Part shown: piece by piece, positions 59,101-64,000 of the stretch
Position numbering within the stretch: the stretch's first letter is position 1
How the letters are laid out: every line of letters begins with the position of its first letter
Source: Aegilops tauschii subsp. strangulata
Taxonomy: Eukaryota > Streptophyta > Magnoliopsida > Poales > Poaceae
NCBI RefSeq assembly: GCF_002575655.3
Contig: NC_053037.3
Span: 451,329,793 to 451,393,792 of the forward strand
Length of the DNA: 64,000 bases
Direction: 5' to 3'
The notes under the pieces: generated by a model
Seen by the model: the letters and a program-made list of their open reading frames with translations, nothing else
Told to the model about the DNA's origin: nothing
Databases searched by the model: none
Made by a program: the position numbers and the translations under genes

Positions 59101-59634
59101 AGGATTCTCATCAGCCGGAGAAGTGTCTTGGCAGTAGAACCATGTCTGGTTCCAGTCTTTCGGGTGGCTTGGCGGCTCAGCATAAGGAAAGAGACAATCT
59201 CTCCGTCGTTGGATTGAGATTCTACCGAGCTCCAAGCTGGGCCCATTGGCACATTCATTTTGGCGGTTCAGATAGAATAACTCTCTAAAGAGTAGCAAGC
59301 TGGGCTCTTTTCCAAGGTACACCTCACAGAACACTTGGAAGTTACAAATGTTTGACACGGAATTGGGTCCAATGTCTTGAGGTCGCAGGTCGAAAAAGTG
59401 CAGAACATCTCTGAAGAATTTTGAGCCGGGAGGAGCAAAGCCCCGGCTCATGTGATGAGCAAATATGACAACCTCTCCGTCCTTGGGTTGAGGTCTCTCT
59501 TCAGACGGGTCAGGAGCACGATATGACATGACCTCTTTCTTGGGCAGGTAACCCGTTTTCACGAAGTCGGCTAAGGTGCTATCGGTGACGTTAGATCTAA
59601 CCCAGTTGCATGTAATGGGTGCCTTGGGCGGCAT
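56154..59634 (-). pseudogene. Gypsy-E antisense gene, five-exon model (putative gypsy-type transposon protein)
   Basis: Gene opposite to gag-pol, downstream of integrase. Exon 1 (59634-58741; MPPKAPITCNWVRS) carries the 'putative gypsy type transposon' domain (HHMSRGFAPPGSKFFRDVLHF; WFYCQD), aligning in order with gypsy-F exon 1. Introns: 58661-58740, 57983-58049, one ending near 57160 and starting at 57561, and 56798-56889. The precisely placed sites have GT-AG ends. Codon phase is kept across introns 1, 2 and 4: G+GT joins AIF-G to PRSSN, and GG+T joins PG to VQVKP. Exon 2 is basic and serine-rich, exon 4 is a coiled coil (RAEQAEATLTERTAELSGL), and exon 5 is alpha-helical (LADVLRRLAVLPQRFQEL). 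It ends at TGA 56156-56154. Damage is light: TAG in exon 4 (57145-57143) and in exon 5 (56375-56373), both likely CAG originally. The acceptor of exon 4 is uncertain. The function is unknown. Confidence 0.82.
57212..57353 (+). repeat. 51-bp direct repeat with polypurine-like core, in antisense intron 3
   Basis: Copies at 57212-57262 and 57303-57353 share TAAGTCCCAAGCACTTTGCA and ACTTGGCACTTGGGGGCTAA. The TTGGGGGCT core resembles the purine tract expected before a gypsy 3' LTR. Confidence 0.9.
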
Positions 59635-60160
59635 TGTGAAGGATGGAAGCCTATGACAAAATAAAATTTCCGATTCAAATTTAAGCCGGAGGAAAGTTTC
59701 AGTTTAGGATTTAAGGTGGCGGCTTATGAAGGGGCCTAATGATATATGGCTAATTGTGTCAGATTATTTAGGCCGCCATGGATATCATGAGCAATTAAGT
59801 TATTTGAATCCATTATGAATGAGCCAGAATATTCATGAAGCATTGCCTTTTTTAAAGCCGGAGATATGAGCCGCCATAGCTAACAGATGCAATTTTTGCC
59901 TAAGTGTTGCACAAACAAGTTTCACAGATTGCACTGATTATTTTGGATCAAACGGTCGTCCAGAAAAGAAAATTTCCTAGACCTAAAAACTGGTACAGAG
60001 AAGCTCATAAGCTCCAGTGAGGTCTTTTTGCAAGTAAAAGGGGTCTACTAGTGTTGAAAATGGGTGCGAAACAACTACCGCAGAAGGTCTGTACTGTTTT
60101 TCGAATCAAAAGAAATCGCGGTGGAAGAACTATGAAGGAACTGAGATGAACTACGAAGAA
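59635..60160 (+). mobile_element. Gypsy-E non-coding region before the truncated 3' LTR
   Basis: About 0.5 kb upstream (minus strand) of the antisense ATG, so it probably holds that gene's promoter. No clear TATA box or ORF. It ends in a deletion junction at 60160/60161 (gaagaa|cacagtttatg); no polypurine tract is present there. Confidence 0.7.
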
Positions 60161-60472
60161 CACAGTTTATGAGCCGGCCGGGACTCTGAGAACCGCTGGG
60201 CGTTAACCTTTCTATATAAAGGGATGACCCGGCGGCGGTTCAGGACAAATAACATCAGATCGATAGCCAGGCATAGTGGTTTAGCTCCCTGGTCATCGAA
60301 ACCCCAAGTAATTCCACCTCAACTGGAGTAGGCTTTTACCTTCACCGTAAGGGGCCGAACCAGTATAACCTTTGTGTCCTTTGTCCCGTTTAACCCCTTT
60401 AAGCTTCCTAGTTGCGATGGCTCCACGACTAAGTCCTTGCATGAGGACATCTGCCGTGACAATTCCATGACA
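60161..60472 (+). repeat. Gypsy-E 3' LTR, truncated (last 312 bp)
   Basis: Equals 48271-48582 of the 5' LTR and ends AATTCCATGACA. The first 209 bp of the LTR and the polypurine tract are missing. TATATAAA at 60213-60220. Followed by the TSD GAGCT. Confidence 0.94.
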
Positions 60473-60477
60473 GAGCT

Positions 60478-63276
60478 GAAAGAATTGAAGAAACAGCTCG
60501 ATGAACAAGAGCGTCTGGGTCTGATCAAACCGAGTTCATCTCCATGGGGTTGTGGTGTTCTTTTTGTCTAGAAGAAGGATGGCACGGACCGACTTTGTGT
60601 CGACTACCGTCCATTGAACAAGAAGACAATCAAGAACAAGTATCCACTTCCCAACATCAATGAGCTATTCGAGCAACTTAAAGGTGCTAAAGTCTTCTCC
60701 AAGCTTGACCTCCGGATGGGTTATCATCAGATTCGCATTCGTGAAGAAGATATTCCCAAGACAGCATTCAGAACAAGCTTTGGTTCTTATGAATATACTG
60801 TCATGTCTTTCGGCCTTGTCAATGCTCCTCCAACATTCTCTCGAATGATGAACTTCATCTTCAACCCTTATACCAATGAATTCGTGCTGGTGTATCTCGA
60901 TGATATCTTGGTCTTCTCCAAGAATAAGAAGGATCATGCCAAACATTTGCGATTGGTGCTCGACAAGCTCAGAGAGTATCAATTCTATGCGAAGTTTTCC
61001 AAATGTGAGTTTTGGCTTGATGAAGTTCTTTACCTTGGTCATATCATCTCTACCAAGGGCATCGCTGTTAATCCCGAGAAGGTGTCTGTAATTGTGAATT
61101 GGGAACCTCCTCAGAATGTCAAGCAGCTCCGCAGTTTCCTTGGTCTTGCAAGCTGTTGCCGAAGATTCGTTGAGAATTTCTCTAAGATTGCAAAGCCTCT
61201 TTCCAACCTCCTCCAGAAGCATGTCAAGTATGTCTGGACTCCTGAGTGTGACGTTGCTTTCAACACTCTCAAAGAGAAACTCGTCACAGCTCCTGTCTTA
61301 ACTCCTCCTGACGAATCCAAGCCATTCAAAGTTTTCTGTGATGCTTCTCTTCAAGGTCTCGGTGTTGTGTTAATGCAAGAGAATAAAGTTGTGGCCTATA
61401 CCTCTCGTCAATTGAAGCCCAACGAAAAGAACTACCCCACTCACGATCTTGAGTTGGCGGCAGTTGTCCATGCATTAATAACATGGAGACATCTCTTGTT
61501 GGGAAGGAAAGTGGACATATTCATCGATCACAAGAGTCTCAAGTACATCTTCACTCAGCCCAACCTCAGCCTCAGACAAACTCGATGGGTCAAAATGATT
61601 CAAGAGTACAATCCGAGTATTGAATATACTCCAGGCAAGGCCAACGTCATTGCAGATGCTTTGAGCAGGAAGGCTTATTGCAATAGCTTAATTCTCAAGC
61701 CATTCCAACCGGACCTTTGTGAAGCCTTCCGCAAACTAAATCTCCAAGTTGTTCCTCAAGGCTTTCTTGCCAACCTCCTAGTCTCTCCTACTTTGGAAGA
61801 TTTCGTGAGGCAGAACTCCTGGATACCATGGTGAAGAAGGTGAAACGTGGTATTGACAAGGGCATTTCCAAATACAAGTGCTATCGCATTGATGACCGAG
61901 ACATTTTATTCTTCGAGGACCGGATTGTGGTTCCTAAAGGTGATCTAAGGAAAGTCATTATGAACGAGGCACACAATTCTCTTCTTTCCATTCATCCTGG
62001 AAGTACGAAGATGTACCATGACCTCAAGCAGTCGTATTGGTGGACTCGAATGAAGCGAGAAATCGCCCAATTCGTGAACGAATGTGATGTCTGTCGAAGG
62101 GTGAAAGCAGAACACCAACGACCAACTGGTCTCCTCCAACCTCTTGCTATTCCAGAATGGAAGTTTGATCATATCAAAATGGACTTCGTGACTGGTTTTC
62201 CCAAGTCCAAACGCGGAAATGATGCTATCTTCGTTGTCATCGACAAGCTTACTAAAGTGGCTCATTTCCTTCCAATCAAAGAATCTATCACAGCAGCTCA
62301 GTTGGCAGAGCTATACACCTCCAGGATTGTCTCCTTGCACAGCATTCCACAATTGATTACTTCAGATCGTGGAAGCATCTTCACTTCTAAGTTCTGGGAC
62401 TCCTTCCAGAAGACCATGGGCACCAACATTCGCTTCAGCACAGCTTTCCATCCTCAAACTAGTGGCCAAGTTGAGCGAGTCAATCAAATCCTTGAAGATA
62501 TGCTCAGGGCTTATGTCATTTCTTTTGGCATGAAGTGGGAAGATTGTCTTCCATATGCCGAGTTCTCCTACAACAACAGCTTCCAAGCGAGTTCGGGCAA
62601 GGCCCCATTCGAAATTCTATATGGCAGAAAGTGTCGTACTCCTCTCAATTGGTCAGAGACTGGTGAACGCCAACTTCTTGGCAATGACTTAATCACAGAG
62701 GCTAAAGAAATGTGTAAAGTCATCCGTGAAAATCTCAAAGCCGCGCAATCGCGCCAGAAGAGTTACTATGATAGCAAGCACCGTGACTTGGCTTTCGAGA
62801 TCGGAGACCATGTCTACCTTCATGTCTCTCCAATGAAAGGCACTCGTCGCTTCGGTATCAAAGGGAAGCTTGCCCCTAGATACGTGGGTCCTTTCAAGAT
62901 CATTGGCAAAAGAGGCGACCTCGCCTATCAACTTGAGCTTCCCTCCAACTTCGCGAACGTGCATGATGTGTTCCACGTGTCACAGCTTCGCAAGTGCTTC
63001 AAGACTCCTGAGCGCACCATCAACTTCGAAGAGATTGACCTCCAAGAAGATCTGTCTTATCATGAGCACCCCGTTGCTATTCTTGAAGAAACTGAGCGCA
63101 AGACTCGCAACAAGTCAATCAAATTCCTGAAAGTGAAGTGGTCGCACCATTCCGACCGAGAAGCCACCTGGGAGCGCGAGGACCACCTCCGTTCGAATAT
63201 CCAGAGTTCTTTCAGTCCTAGATCTCGGGACGAGATCCTCTCGTGGTGGTGGAGTGTTGTAACACCCCGGATGTAA
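60478..63276 (+). pseudogene. Gypsy-D RT-RNase H-integrase-chromodomain (one stop, one frameshift)
   Basis: Continuation of gypsy-D pol after gypsy-E. It resumes at KELKKQLDEQERLGLIKPSS. RT includes [17 protein letters not shown] at 60893-60904 and FSKCEFWL. RNase H includes [13 protein letters not shown] near 61332 and ADALSRKAY near 61657. TAG 60569-60571 interrupts the first 100 bp. A one-base shift near 61815-61825 moves integrase to frame 61828-63276. The integrase has a zinc part (CDVCRRVKAEHQRPTG) and a catalytic core (MDFVTGFPKS, TSDRGSIF, HPQTSGQVERVNQ). A chromodomain-like end (VKWSHHSDREATWERED) lies near 63135-63185. The frame runs 19 bases into the 3' LTR, ending at TAA 63274-63276. 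Only mildly damaged. Confidence 0.92.
63222..63257 (+). promoter_or_regulatory. Gypsy-D inverted-repeat motif and polypurine-like tract
   Basis: ATCTCGGGACGAGAT (63222-63236), then GTGGTGGTGGAGTG directly before the 3' LTR. The 15-mer is shared with the LARD (10278-10292). Confidence 0.75.
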
Positions 63277-64000
63277 CTTTCCATATTTGTAACTCCAACT
63301 CTTGCCATTTTCGGCTATGTGTTATGATATTCCCTTCGTGGTCGGGTTTTGTCTTTCGTTTTGCATTTTGTTCATGTCATGCATTGCATATCGTGTCATC
63401 ATGTGCATCTCATTTGCATACGTGTTTGTCTCATGCATCCGAGCATTTTCCCCGTTGTTCGTTTTGCAATCCGACACTCCCACATGCACCGGCGCACCCC
63501 TCTTGTCTCTTTTCGTGAGCGGGTGTTAAACGTTCTCGGAATGGACCGAGGTTTGCCAAGTGGCCTTGGTACACCACCGGTAGACCACCTGTCAAGTTTC
63601 GTTCCATTTGGAGGTCGTTTGATGCTCCAACGGTTAACCGGGTAACCGCAAAGGCCTTTTGAGTGTTGCAGCCCAACACCCCTCCAAAACAGCCCATTAA
63701 CCCATCTAAGTCACTTCCATGCTGTCCATTGTTCGATCACGATCGTGTGGGCGAAAACTACACCCCATTTGGAGTCTCCTAGCTCCCTCTAGCTATAAAT
63801 ATGTGCACCCTCCTCCAAATCCGGGTCCCGAAACCCTAGCCCGCTCCCTCTCGCCGCCGGACACGTCCGGTCCGGCCGGACAAATCGCCGCCGTCCCCTC
63901 GTCCAACCGCGCGCCGCCACATGGCGACCGCGCCCCACTTCGCCGCCCCCGCCGCCGAAGCCCGCAGGGCCCGCGGGAGGCCCTCCCGGCCCAGATCGGC
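63258..64000 (+). repeat. Gypsy-D 3' LTR, left part (runs off window)
   Basis: Starts TGTAACACCCCGGATGTAAC right after the purine-rich tract. TATAAATA at 63794-63801, then an increasingly GC-rich transcribed part (ccgccgccgg). No 5' counterpart is present in the window to confirm its length. Confidence 0.85.
63794..63801 (+). promoter_or_regulatory. Probable TATA box of gypsy-D LTR
   Basis: TATAAATA in tagctataaatatgtgc. Confidence 0.55.

Larger units (their letters stand above)
48062..60472 (+). mobile_element. Gypsy-E, Tat-like gypsy element with antisense gene
   Basis: 12.4-kb Ty3/gypsy element inserted in gypsy-D pol. Order: 5' LTR (48062-48582), primer site, gag-protease-RT-RNase H-second RNase H-integrase (48671-55048), a repeat-rich non-coding part (55049-56153), an antisense multi-exon gene (59634-56154), a non-coding part, and a 3' LTR cut to its last 312 bp (60161-60472). 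A second RNase H after RT and a downstream antisense gene are the known marks of the Tat lineage. The perfect TSD GAGCT shows both outer ends are original; the 3' LTR loss is an internal deletion. Confidence 0.93.
46777..64000 (+). mobile_element. Gypsy-D, chromovirus-like gypsy element, 5' end missing
   Basis: Ty3/gypsy element: gag-protease (46778-48056), RT-RNase H-integrase-chromodomain (60478-63276), polypurine-rich region and a 3' LTR from 63258 that continues past the window. It is split by gypsy-E at GAGCT (48057-48061). The 5' LTR and the start of gag are absent; gag begins abruptly after a foreign LTR scrap, so a deletion removed them. The chromodomain-like end (EATWERED) points to the Tekay-type chromoviruses. 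Confidence 0.88.

Noticed and set aside
58729..59634. 301-codon minus-strand ORF as a host gene
   Set aside because: It lies between gypsy-E pol and its 3' LTR, inside a 5-bp TSD, and has a homologue in the same position in gypsy-F. It belongs to the element.
63840..64000. GC-rich, CCGCCGCC-containing end of window as first exon of a host gene
   Set aside because: It is continuous with the gypsy-D 3' LTR, downstream of its TATA box. LTR transcribed regions of this class are GC-rich.
1..64000. A previously undescribed non-transposon system
   Set aside because: Every segment could be placed in a retrotransposon or its remnant. Nothing in the sequence supports another system.

Overview
This window looks like intergenic DNA from a large grass genome, most likely Triticeae (wheat, Aegilops, barley or rye). 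The main reason is four separate copies of the LTR that opens TGTTGGAAATATGCCCTAG, which I recognise as the Angela/BARE/WIS copia group. I see no host gene, tRNA, rRNA, CRISPR array or bacterial feature. Nearly every base belongs to one of seven LTR retrotransposons stacked inside each other, or to a 48-bp scrap of an eighth. Family names other than Angela/BARE/WIS were not checked.

Nest, left half (1-46728). The outermost element is an old copia element (copia-C; 1-285 and 44847-46728). A copia element, Angela-A (286-44846, about 8.7 kb without its inserts), is inserted in its untranslated leader. Angela-A's own leader took two hits. The first is a large-LTR element (LARD-type, 2394-23236, LTRs 4.15 kb, TSD TTGTT). 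The second is gypsy-F (23819-38838, LTRs 482 bp each, TSD ACGGG). The LARD 3' LTR is split by a second Angela, Angela-B (10999-19772, TSD ATCCC). Gypsy-F is split by a truncated copia element in reverse orientation (29609-35562).

Nest, right half (46729-64000). After a 48-bp fragment of an unrelated LTR comes gypsy-D, a chromovirus-like gypsy element lacking its 5' end. Its gag-protease is at 46778-48056, its RT-RNase H-integrase-chromodomain at 60478-63276, and its 3' LTR runs off the window from 63258. Gypsy-E (48062-60472, TSD GAGCT) is inserted between its protease and RT.

Coding content. All polyproteins are broken by stops or frameshifts, so no element here is autonomous as it stands. 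Angela-B is the least damaged, with two in-frame stops in an otherwise open 14021-18001 frame. Gypsy-E keeps gag, protease, RT, two RNase H regions and integrase (broken), plus a multi-exon gene on the opposite strand downstream of pol. Gypsy-F has gag-protease and a homologous antisense gene but no recognisable RT or integrase. The LARD has no intact gene, but its internal domain still carries a decayed gypsy pol.

I found no evidence of an undescribed biological system. The points most worth checking are the spliced antisense genes of gypsy-E and gypsy-F, which share an intron position and keep consistent codon phases; the reverse copia element, which joins an Angela-B-type LTR and leader to copia-C-type coding sequence; the decayed pol in the LARD; and the bias of premature stops to C-to-T changes at CHG sites.
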